Below are positions 1-5,682 of a DNA stretch of 9,572 nucleotides, one piece after another. The stretch is from the NCBI GenBank assembly GCA_026419705.1, contig JANZYY010000173.1:1-9572 (forward strand), given 5' to 3'. The notes under the pieces were generated by a model. It ran no database searches and was not told where the DNA came from. It saw nothing but the letters and a program-made list of their open reading frames with translations. The stretch comes from Fischerella sp. GTDB taxonomy: Bacteria; Cyanobacteriota; Cyanobacteriia; Cyanobacteriales; Nostocaceae. Numbering within the stretch: the first letter of the stretch is position 1; every line of letters begins with the position of its first letter. Both the position numbers and the translations under genes were made by a program.

Positions 1-24
1 CTACGCGAGGACAGAGAACGGTGA
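1..24 (+). CDS. C-terminal end of a probable antitoxin gene (partial)
   Basis: Reading from base 1 gives seven codons, LREDRER, and then a TGA at 22-24. That stop overlaps the GTG start of the PIN toxin gene in a GTGA junction. Type II antitoxin genes commonly lie directly upstream of the toxin with a few bases of overlap, so this is most likely the tail of the partner antitoxin. Only eight codons are visible, too few to say which antitoxin family (Phd/YefM, AbrB or RHH type) it belongs to. The call rests on the overlap and on the neighbour, not on homology. Confidence 0.45.
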   Translation, partial: LREDRER

Positions 25-449
25 ATCGCTACGTTGTTGATGCCAGTGTCGCTGTCAAATGGTTTGTACCGGAAATTAACAGCGAAAAAGCAGCTCGTCT
101 TTTGGATGGGAGTTACGAATTAATAGCCCCAGACTTACTACTACCTGAGTTTGGTAATATCCTGTGGAAAAAGGTGCAGCTAGGGGAAATTACTCCCGAG
201 ACGAGCCGCGAAATTATACATAACTTTCAGGCTGTGATCTTGCAGACTTACCCCTCAAAACTGTTGTTAGAAGTCGCTGTTGATATGGCTAACAGCCTCA
301 CACAGACTGTGGATGATTGTTTTTATCTAGCTCTTGCTTTTACAGAAGGATGCCAGTTAGTTACAGCCGATCGCAAATTTTACAACGCACTGGTAAAAAG
401 CTCTTTTGCTAATCATCTCCTCTGGATAGAAGATGTAAATATTACTTAA
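21..449 (+). CDS. vapC: VapC-like PIN-domain ribonuclease toxin
   Basis: This 142-aa protein has the length and acidic pattern of VapC toxins, Mg-dependent ribonucleases of type II toxin-antitoxin pairs that are held inactive by a cognate antitoxin. The expected acidic residues are visible: D7 in VVDASV, E43 in LLPEFGN, D99 (next to D98) in TVDDCFYLALA, and D117 in VTADRKF. The whole PIN fold is covered, so nothing looks truncated. I chose the GTG at 21 because it starts one residue pair before the conserved beta strand and overlaps the upstream stop, which suggests translational coupling. Such pairs are usually autoregulated by the antitoxin, but the promoter lies outside the window. The RNA target cannot be read from the sequence. 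Confidence 0.88.
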   Translation: MNRYVVDASVAVKWFVPEINSEKAARLLDGSYELIAPDLLLPEFGNILWKKVQLGEITPETSREIIHNFQAVILQTYPSKLLLEVAVDMANSLTQTVDDCFYLALAFTEGCQLVTADRKFYNALVKSSFANHLLWIEDVNIT

Positions 450-479
450 TAAAATAAATAGCTAATGATGTATTTTTAG

Positions 480-687
480 TTTCGTTAAGAAGGCACTTAT
501 TACACTTGTAGGCAAGGGAAAATAGAAACCCCATCAAGAAACTTATGAAGAAATTTATGGTTTTATACGTAGGAAGTTTGGTATAAATCCCTATTGAACC
601 TTATGCCGGATGCCCTTGCAACTGCTGCCTTTGTTCGCTCCTTAGTCATTGGTCATCGGTCATTAGCTTTTGACTTTCTTAACGAAA
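480..687. repeat. 12-bp inverted repeat flanking a non-coding segment, possible miniature element
   Basis: TTTCGTTAAGAA at 480-491 is matched by its exact reverse complement TTCTTAACGAAA at 676-687, 184 bases apart. The spacer between the toxin gene and the minus-strand gene otherwise shows no convincing gene. It holds an extended -10-like string TGGTATAAA at 579-587 and a run of three heptamers at 645-665. The arrangement is compatible with a short non-autonomous element, but I see no clear target-site duplication, and a chance pair or binding-site pair is possible. Confidence 0.3.
645..665. repeat. Tandem heptamer repeat (STRR type), 3 copies
   Basis: Three heptamers lie head to tail: GTCATTG, GTCATCG and GTCATTA. 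Short tandemly repeated heptamers between genes are characteristic of heterocystous cyanobacteria. This one sits beside the 3' end of the minus-strand gene and has no evident coding role. Confidence 0.6.
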
Positions 688-733
688 AAAGTGCAATGTT
701 AAGACCAACAGCTTCATACAGACTGAAGAAAAA

Positions 734-1162
734 TCAATCACTAGGTTTATTGAACAACTCCAAAATTTGCTTGCAAAACTCCTTTAGCTTTTTCCCCACT
801 TCTTCTGAAGGCTGAGTAGCGCCAACAAAATGCCAATTTTCTATCGTAGAAAGCCGCCACTGTTCGCCAAGATGGCTGAATCCTGCTATTTCCACACCAA
901 TTGCACGACGTAGACCATTGACAGGATCTTGATAAAACCGAATTTGAATTAGGATGCTGCGGCTGCGCCAGGATTTGCTTACCCCAGGAAAGTGAAAGCC
1001 AATATCTATAGAATCTGGATCGACTAACTCTCTGGTTTGTGGGTCATTTTTCCACGGTTTGAGATCCGATCTGGCATCAGGAAACTCAAATTTAAACAAA
1101 TTCACGACTGTAGCAATCTTCTTAGCGAATTCTAGGTTTGTTGCCATTTCTGCTGCGTTCAC
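734..1162 (-). CDS. Hypothetical protein, 142 aa, unrecognised
   Basis: I do not recognise the family. The protein has no signal peptide and no membrane segment, so it is probably cytoplasmic. It has an amphipathic N-terminus (FAKKIATVVNLFKF), a central part rich in strands and aromatic residues (IDIGFHFPGVSKSW, ILIQIRFYQDP, RAIGVEIAGFSHLGEQWRL), and a lysine/glutamate-rich C-terminal helix (EEVGKKLKEFCKQILELF). That pattern suggests a small alpha+beta domain. The GTG at 1162 is preferred over the ATG at 1147 because GGGGGAG (complement of 1170-1176) lies seven bases upstream of it. It is the only minus-strand gene in the window and is divergent from psbQ. The balanced, protein-like composition and the ribosome site argue for a real gene; its function is unknown. 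Confidence 0.65.
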   Translation of the reverse strand: MNAAEMATNLEFAKKIATVVNLFKFEFPDARSDLKPWKNDPQTRELVDPDSIDIGFHFPGVSKSWRSRSILIQIRFYQDPVNGLRRAIGVEIAGFSHLGEQWRLSTIENWHFVGATQPSEEVGKKLKEFCKQILELFNKPSD

Positions 1163-1169
1163 GAAAACA

Positions 1170-1176
1170 CTCCCCC
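1170..1176 (-). promoter_or_regulatory. Ribosome binding site supporting the GTG start at 1162
   Basis: On the minus strand GGGGGAG precedes the GTG by seven bases. The internal ATG at 1147 has no comparable purine-rich site, so the Shine-Dalgarno-like match decides the start. Confidence 0.55.
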
Positions 1177-1347
1177 AAGCTATATTTAACTAAGTGGACG
1201 ATGCGACAATGTAAAAAACTGCCCGAAGGCTCTTGGTATTGGTGTTTTAGCTTCTCAATCGCTTTTTTTATTTCCCAGCTTTAAATTTAGACTTTTCCGA
1301 TCGTCATTGTGTGAGTGGATTTTAGGTAAAAGCGTAAATCTCTCATC

Positions 1348-1365
1348 TTAAGTAATTATACTTAA
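1348..1365. promoter_or_regulatory. Perfect 18-bp palindrome upstream of psbQ, operator candidate
   Basis: TTAAGTA, a four-base spacer ATTA, and TACTTAA form an exact inverted repeat about 50 bases upstream of the likely psbQ -10 box. No U-run follows and no gene ends here, so a terminator role is unlikely. A binding site for a dimeric regulator is the simplest reading; the regulator is unknown. Confidence 0.4.
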
Positions 1366-1396
1366 AAATCCCCAAAATATATTTAGTCTGCGTTTT

Positions 1397-1416
1397 TTTT
1401 GTGAAATACCACAAAA
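1397..1416. promoter_or_regulatory. Perfect 20-bp palindrome abutting the psbQ -10 box
   Basis: TTTTGTG, the spacer AAATAC, and CACAAAA form an exact inverted repeat that fills the space between the expected -35 position and the TATAAAT at 1417. It resembles a CRP site (TGTG...CACA), but the spacing between the TGTG and CACA cores is six bases, not eight. It does not fit GTA-N8-TAC of NtcA. Its position would let a bound protein block RNA polymerase. Confidence 0.45.
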
Positions 1417-1423
1417 TATAAAT
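1417..1423 (+). promoter_or_regulatory. psbQ: Probable -10 box of psbQ
   Basis: TATAAAT is a good sigma-70-type -10 element, and it would start transcription near 1430, giving a leader of roughly 90 bases. The -35 position is only a T-run (about 1393-1400), a poor match to TTGACA, so activation by a factor is plausible. No strong Shine-Dalgarno sequence precedes the ATG at 1519. Confidence 0.45.
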
Positions 1424-1518
1424 AGGGAATTTCAGCAAAATCCCTTGCTAATTAGAACAAGAAGTTACGCACTCCGATCTAAAATTACACTGTTAATCAG
1501 CAATACTAAGCTTGGTTT

Positions 1519-1986
1519 ATGGCGCGTCAACGCTCTATCTTGTCATTAATTCTTGTTCTTTTGGCAACATTCCTGATTAGTTGTGGCGGCCCTACTGTCG
1601 CTACAGCACCTCCAACTTACACCCCAACACAGCTTGAGAAAATTCAGGGATACTTGCCTGAAATCCAGGCTGTGCGCGATCGCTCACAAGAACTCACCGA
1701 GCTGATCCAAAAAAATGATTGGGTAAATGTTGGTAATTTTATCCACGGTCCAATGACGGAAGCAAGGTTGCACATGAATTATGTCATTCCCAACCTTCTG
1801 CCTCAAGACCAACAAAAAGCACGTCAAGTGGCGCGAGACATGTTTAACCACCTGGTTCAAATCGATCAAGCCATTGACTCTCTCAATTCTCTCAAAGCCC
1901 TGAATAACGCTAAAGCTGCATTTGCAGATATTGACACTTTCCTGGGATTGCTTCCCGAAAGTCCTACTTCAGCAGAAGCTGGCTAA
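1519..1986 (+). CDS. psbQ: Photosystem II lipoprotein PsbQ (CyanoQ)
   Basis: This 155-aa precursor begins with a basic MARQR, a hydrophobic stretch and a lipobox LISC with the lipidated cysteine at residue 22. It is therefore exported and anchored on the lumenal side of the thylakoid membrane. After a proline/threonine-rich linker, about residues 35-150 form the four-helix bundle typical of PsbQ, with the recognisable stretches VGNFIHGPMTEARLHMNYVI and the C-terminal FADIDTFLGLLPE. In cyanobacteria CyanoQ binds the oxygen-evolving side of photosystem II and helps stabilise it and its calcium/chloride environment. Length is close to the family norm. A palindrome-rich promoter region lies upstream. 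The next gene follows 95 bases after the stop with only heptamer repeats between, so read-through is possible. Confidence 0.93.
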   Translation: MARQRSILSLILVLLATFLISCGGPTVATAPPTYTPTQLEKIQGYLPEIQAVRDRSQELTELIQKNDWVNVGNFIHGPMTEARLHMNYVIPNLLPQDQQKARQVARDMFNHLVQIDQAIDSLNSLKALNNAKAAFADIDTFLGLLPESPTSAEAG

Positions 1987-1996
1987 TGCCTAAAAT

Positions 1997-2017
1997 GGGA
2001 GATGGGGCATGGGGCAT
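1997..2017. repeat. Tandem heptamer repeat, 3 copies (GGGGCAT type)
   Basis: GGGAGAT is followed by two exact GGGGCAT heptamers, directly after the psbQ stop. It is an STRR-type array, a few bases from the CAATCCC array. A protein frame runs through it only because nothing stops it. Confidence 0.65.
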
Positions 2018-2034
2018 AGTAAAAATCAGTACTT

Positions 2035-2069
2035 CAATCCCCAATCCCCAATCCCTAATCCCCAATCCC
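2035..2069. repeat. Tandem heptamer repeat, 5 copies (CAATCCC)
   Basis: Four CAATCCC heptamers and one TAATCCC variant run without interruption over 35 bases. This is a classic cyanobacterial STRR array, filling the gap between psbQ and the FAD oxidoreductase and ending 12 bases before the latter's true ATG. Confidence 0.8.
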
Positions 2070-2081
2070 TTCTTAGAAATT

Positions 2082-3197
2082 ATGAATGTAGTCATTATCG
2101 GTTGTGGTGTGGTTGGGGCTGCGATCGCTTATGAACTCAGCTTAGTCAAAGGACTAAACATCACGGTTCTGGACAAACAACCACCCGCACAGGCCTCTAC
2201 AGGAGCCGCGTTGGGCGTTTTAATGAGCATCATCAGCCATAAAATCAAGGGCAAAGCTTGGCAGATGCGTCAAACTAGCATCCAACGTTATGAAACCTTA
2301 ATTCCAGAACTCGAAGAACTTACAAATCACAAAATTCCCTTCAACCGCCAAGGAATTCTCATGCTGTTGACGGGGAATGCAAAGGGGATTGGGGAAATCT
2401 CAGAATGGCAAAAGCTTTCAGAAATTCGCCACTCTCAAGGCTATCAGTTAGAAATCTGGGACACTACTAAACTTATAAAAATCTGTCCCCAGATAGATGA
2501 AACAAAAATCATCGGCGCTGTTTACTCCCCACAAGACCGCCAACTCGATCCCACAGCACTAACATTAGCTTTAGTTGAGGCTGCCCAATATAATGGCGTT
2601 ACTTTTAAATTTGGTGTGAATGCTTTAGGAATGACTCCACTCTCCACAAGCACAGAGTGGGGTGAAAAATTTTATCAGCAACTGGAGACTACAGAGGGGA
2701 AAATAGCCGCTGATTGGTTTGTCATCGCTGCTGGGCTTGGTTCGTCGCCACTATCAGCACAATTACATCAGATGGTTGATATTCGCCCTGTACTGGGTCA
2801 AGCTTTGCATCTGAGGTTAGGACATTCTCTGGGTAATCCTGATTTTCAGCCAGTAATTACTGGTAACGATGTCCACATAGTTCCGGTGGGTGGAGGAGAT
2901 TATTGGGTAGGTGCAACGGTTGAGTTTCCCACAAATAGCACTCATGAGATACTACCCGATCAAGAACTGCTAGAATCTGTCAAACAACAAGCGATCGCCT
3001 TTTGTCCAGATTTAGCAAATGCAACGGTTATCCGCACTTGGTTTGGGTTACGTCCCCGCCCCGAAGGACGTCCCGCCCCAATCATTGAGAAATTATTAGG
3101 TTTTAGTAATGTCCTGCTGGCTACAGGACATTATCGCAACGGCGTTTTACTTGCACCTGCCACAGCTAACGCAATTCGTGAGATGATTATCTCTTAA
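2082..3197 (+). CDS. FAD-dependent amine oxidoreductase of the DAO family, ThiO (glycine oxidase)-like
   Basis: The 371-aa protein starts with a Rossmann FAD-binding motif, MNVVIIGCGVVGAAIAYEL, with the GxGxxG at residues 7-12, followed by the acidic end of the second strand (VLDKQ). Near the C-terminus are GLRPRPEGRP (322-331) and ATGHYRNGVLLAPAT (about 347-361), the signature region of ThiO-type glycine oxidases; the two arginines (R324, R352) are in the places used to hold the substrate carboxylate. The likely reaction is oxidation of glycine or a related amine with oxygen, possibly feeding thiazole synthesis for thiamine, but no thi gene is nearby and the substrate is inference. I reject the upstream ATG at 1986: its extra 32 residues are translated heptamer repeats, and the FAD motif begins right at 2082. 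Many cyanobacteria carry ThiO fused to ThiG; this one stands alone. Confidence 0.83.
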   Translation: MNVVIIGCGVVGAAIAYELSLVKGLNITVLDKQPPAQASTGAALGVLMSIISHKIKGKAWQMRQTSIQRYETLIPELEELTNHKIPFNRQGILMLLTGNAKGIGEISEWQKLSEIRHSQGYQLEIWDTTKLIKICPQIDETKIIGAVYSPQDRQLDPTALTLALVEAAQYNGVTFKFGVNALGMTPLSTSTEWGEKFYQQLETTEGKIAADWFVIAAGLGSSPLSAQLHQMVDIRPVLGQALHLRLGHSLGNPDFQPVITGNDVHIVPVGGGDYWVGATVEFPTNSTHEILPDQELLESVKQQAIAFCPDLANATVIRTWFGLRPRPEGRPAPIIEKLLGFSNVLLATGHYRNGVLLAPATANAIREMIIS

Positions 3198-3273
3198 ATA
3201 GAGATACGCAATTTGCTACTAAATCCCTTTTCAGCTGTGAGAGGATATCTGGAAACTATTTAAGTCCCTCTAG

Positions 3274-3301
3274 CCCCCCGAACTGTGGGAGATAAGGGGG
3301 G
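3274..3301 (+). terminator. C6/G6 hairpin downstream of the FAD oxidoreductase
   Basis: CCCCCC at 3274-3279 can pair with GGGGGG at 3296-3301 across a 16-base loop. No U-run follows, so as a rho-independent terminator it is imperfect. Blocks of C and G like this are common between cyanobacterial genes and may equally be a repeat family; a related CCCCCT/AGGGGG hairpin lies at 7578-7595. Confidence 0.35.
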
Positions 3302-3314
3302 TCTCCAATGCACT

Positions 3315-3343
3315 AGTGTCTGACCATCAACTTCTCAGACATT
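3315..3343. repeat. Hairpin with 7-bp perfect stem, 9 bp with wobble
   Basis: TGTCTGA at 3317-3323 and TCAGACA at 3335-3341 are exact reverse complements around an 11-base loop. The stem extends by a G-T and an A-T pair. It could be a second transcription-termination or RNA-stability hairpin after the oxidoreductase gene. Confidence 0.4.
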
Positions 3344-3345
3344 CT

Positions 3346-3368
3346 CTTAAAAATCGCGCTTAAAAATC
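3346..3368. repeat. 10-bp direct repeat CTTAAAAATC
   Basis: CTTAAAAATC occurs at 3346-3355 and again at 3359-3368, 13 bases apart. The same decamer occurs a third time at 1361-1370, overlapping the first psbQ palindrome. Direct repeats bind OmpR-type regulators in general, but the period is wrong for the cyanobacterial Pho box (11), so no regulator is named. Confidence 0.35.
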
Positions 3369-3510
3369 TAAAACCCATACTCCCTTTTATCCTCATTGGC
3401 AAGCAGATGCGATCAATCGCGTCTTTACAAAAATCTAGAGTCACAAATTGCGTAAAAAACTATAACAAAACTCTTTGTATATTCGCACTTGGCGAGATTT
3501 TTCAAACAAA

Positions 3511-4362
3511 ATGTCAATTACAGAACATAAAATAACCTTAGATTCGCTGGCATGGTTTTACCGAGTAGCTGAACCAATTGGCAAAACTGATTTATTGCCC
3601 GTTGTTTTACTACATGGGTTAGTTTCACAAAGTTATAGCTGGCGTAATATTCTGCCTGCTTTGGCACAGCAAGGAACAAAAGCGATCGCTCCAGATTGGA
3701 TTGGTTTTGGTTTTTCCTCTAAACCGGAAAAAAGAGATTTTGCTTACACGCCTGATGCATTTATTAAAGCTTTAGAAGGATTTATCAAAGCCTTAGATAT
3801 AGAACGTTTTTCTCTAGTTGTACAAGGTTTTTTAGGTTCTGTAGGACTGCAATATGCCTTGCGTCATCCAGAACAAATTGCCAACATAGCTATTCTCAAT
3901 ACACCGATTTCTAGCACTGCAAAATTACCTTGGAAAATTCAACAAATGGGTCTACCTTTAGCAGGTGAAATGATGACTCAAGACCCTCTGTTAGTAGACC
4001 GGACTTTAGAAGGTGGTAGCCGTTACGTTATTGCTGATAAGGATTTAGATGTTTATCGTCAACCCTTTTTGAAAACTTCAGCCGCAGGTCGCGCTCTTTT
4101 AGCAACAATTCGTAATTTACAACTAGCAAAAGCAATGTTAGAAATAGAATCTGGATTCAAACAGTGGCAGCAACCAATATTAATTCAATGGGGAATGATA
4201 GACCCTTGGTTAAGTGTGGAGATGGCGGAAAATTTCGTCAAGTCTGTACCAAAGGGGGAATTAGTTAAACTCAACAATGTTGGGCATTATCCCCAAGAAC
4301 ATTATCACGAAACTGTTTTGCAAGATTTGTTGCCTTTTGTCCGTCGTGCTGAAGGAAAGTAG
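3511..4362 (+). CDS. Alpha/beta-hydrolase-fold protein with a missing nucleophile
   Basis: The 283-aa protein follows the alpha/beta hydrolase order of haloalkane dehalogenases and related esterases: oxyanion-hole HG in LLHGLVSQSYSWR (35-45), APDWIGFGFSSKP (60-72), the nucleophile-elbow region LVVQGFLGSVG (102-112), the acid D231 in IQWGMIDPW, and the histidine H259 in NNVGHYPQ. In the family the elbow reads like VVHDWGG or VGHSxGG. Here the position of the catalytic Asp/Ser is Gly106, preceded by Gln105, so normal hydrolysis should be impossible unless another residue serves. A non-catalytic, binding or alternative chemistry role is inference. I chose the ATG at 3511; an in-frame TTG at 3475 adds twelve unlike residues with no ribosome site. 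No signal peptide. Neighbours give no pathway hint. Confidence 0.82.
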   Translation: MSITEHKITLDSLAWFYRVAEPIGKTDLLPVVLLHGLVSQSYSWRNILPALAQQGTKAIAPDWIGFGFSSKPEKRDFAYTPDAFIKALEGFIKALDIERFSLVVQGFLGSVGLQYALRHPEQIANIAILNTPISSTAKLPWKIQQMGLPLAGEMMTQDPLLVDRTLEGGSRYVIADKDLDVYRQPFLKTSAAGRALLATIRNLQLAKAMLEIESGFKQWQQPILIQWGMIDPWLSVEMAENFVKSVPKGELVKLNNVGHYPQEHYHETVLQDLLPFVRRAEGK

Positions 4363-4454
4363 TAGATAAAAACTAGGAAGAAGGCGATCGCAATTTTGTA
4401 GATTGGGGAAAGAGCGATCGCCCATGTCTGCTATTTGGATAGTTTACAAATCTC
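4363..4454. other. Spacer with two HIP1 octamers
   Basis: GCGATCGC occurs at 4384-4391 and 4414-4421, only 30 bases apart, in the short gap between the hydrolase stop and the decayed gene. I see no gene here. The pair could already belong to the lost part of the pseudogene. Confidence 0.45.
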
Positions 4455-5599
4455 TTCACCGCATCTAGGCAGAAGAAGGGACAGCACTACTAATAGCATT
4501 GGGAATTGGGGGAAATTTAGCAGCATTTGTCAAATTGGTAGATGGACATCCCCTGCTGTTGTTGAGGCTAGTTGCAGACTCTCTTAAAGAAGAATACCCC
4601 CAACACCCCAATTGAGAACGTTTAGCAGATTTGGGATTAGGGAATTTACAGCAGTTGTTAACAAACCCGAAAGAGTTGGTCAGCATCGCCGGGAAACTGT
4701 AGGGATGGTGTTAGTTTTGGATGCTACTTTTGAGCGTTTGAGTGACTTGCAAAAAACACCCTTACTCAACATTAGCGTTTGCCGAGGTACTTTTGATCGG
4801 GTCGCAGCAGAAGCTGTGTTAACTGGAGATGGACAATTAGATGTTGAGACAGAACTGAGAACACTGGTGAAGCGTTCTTTTTTGTTAGAAACGTTCAACG
4901 ATAAGCGGAAGTACGAGTTTCAGCCAGTTGTGTTGGAGTATGTGCGCTACAAAGCAGGCGATCAAACAGCAGCAAATCAGCAAGCCATTGCTTATTATCG
5001 CTCAATTGCCAAAGAGGAACCTTGGCAAACTATAAAACTCATAGATGATGTTAGAGAATATTAGAAATTTTCTATCATTTTTACCGACCAGCAGACTATA
5101 ATTTTACCTTTGATGCTATTTGAGCTTGCAATGATTTTTTGACACTGCGGGGTTATTACACTATTCAAGTTGATGTGTATGGGCGATTAATCGCAGCGTG
5201 GGAAAAAATAGGAGACACAGAAAACAGGAAGTATCATGTTTGTCTGACTTCGTTGGGTATTGCTTACCATTCCCTGGGAGAGCATGAACAGGCGATACAG
5301 TTTCACAGCAATCTTTAGACATCGCAATACAAATAGGCGATCGCGGCGGACAAGCTAATTGTTGGTTTAATTTAGGTGAGACTTTAGAAAAAGTCGATCG
5401 CCAATCAGATGCGATGGGTACTTATGGTAAAGCCCGTCAACTTTATCAAGCAATGGGACTTGATGCAAAGGTTCAAGATTGTAACAATGCAATTGAGCGT
5501 CTTTCGCAACCGCCAGCACCTGTTGTTACATCCCGTCACGAGTTTTGCGGATGGCTGAGTCGGTCGTGGCGTTGGATTTGTTCTTGGTTTGGGCGTTAG
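4455..5599 (+). pseudogene. Remnant of an NB-ARC/STAND ATPase with tetratricopeptide repeats
   Basis: Three frames joined in order give a continuous C-terminal part of a known cyanobacterial type of NB-ARC-TPR protein. The frame at 4469-4672 gives GNLAAFVKLVDGHPLLLLR and then ERLADLGLGNLQQLL, the end of the NB-ARC module. The frame at 4678-5061 gives VGQHRRETVGMVLVLDATF and the winged-helix part (VCRGTFD, VKRSFLLETF, YEFQPVVLEYVRYKAG). The frame from 5061 gives LTLRGYYTIQVDVYGRLIAA and the TPR unit LGIAYHSLGEHEQAIQFH, and the frame from 5309 gives SLDIAIQIGDRGGQAN to the end at WLSRSWRWICSWFGR. Breaks: stops at 4466-4468, 4613-4615 and 5121-5123, and apparent one-base deletions near 4673-4677, 5059-5063 and 5306-5309. 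The P-loop half is absent. Such proteins act as NTP-driven signalling switches; this copy cannot. Confidence 0.85.
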
Positions 5600-5682
5600 A
5601 AAAGTACATCTGTGCGAGTACCTAAAAAGATAGTTACTATTTAAATTAATCAGCTAAGCCACAGAACATCCGAGCAGCAAAA

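Larger units (their letters stand above)
1163..1518. other. Divergent intergenic region between the minus-strand gene and psbQ
   Basis: I see no open frame worth calling in these 356 bases. The right half is AT-rich and holds two perfect palindromes and a TATAAAT box, listed separately, which look like the control region of psbQ. The left half (about 1180-1320) should hold the promoter of the minus-strand gene, but I cannot point to a convincing -35/-10 pair there. Confidence 0.6.
3198..3510. other. Intergenic region without a gene, with hairpins and a direct repeat
   Basis: No credible coding frame is present in these 313 bases. It holds a C6/G6 hairpin, a second perfect hairpin and a 10-base direct repeat, listed separately. 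TATAAC at 3461-3466 could serve as a -10 box for the hydrolase gene, but no matching -35 is in place. Confidence 0.6.

Noticed and set aside
712..728. CTTCA-N7-TGAAG hairpin as terminator of the minus-strand gene
   Set aside because: The stem is only five pairs, and the A/T-run is on the wrong side for minus-strand termination.
594..815. Plus-strand open frame of 73 codons from a TTG
   Set aside because: It contains the STRR heptamers, has no ribosome site, shows no recognisable domain and runs into the 3' end of the better-supported minus-strand gene.
3475..3510. N-terminal extension of the hydrolase from a TTG
   Set aside because: The twelve added residues do not look like the family, no Shine-Dalgarno site precedes them, and the ATG at 3511 starts at the usual place.
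4465..4898. Two minus-strand frames opposite the decayed STAND gene
   Set aside because: They are antisense to clear NB-ARC similarity on the plus strand and show no domain of their own.
5604..5620. NtcA-like site before the FHA-GAF gene
   Set aside because: The two GTAC blocks are spaced so that GTA and TAC are twelve bases apart, not the eight that NtcA needs.
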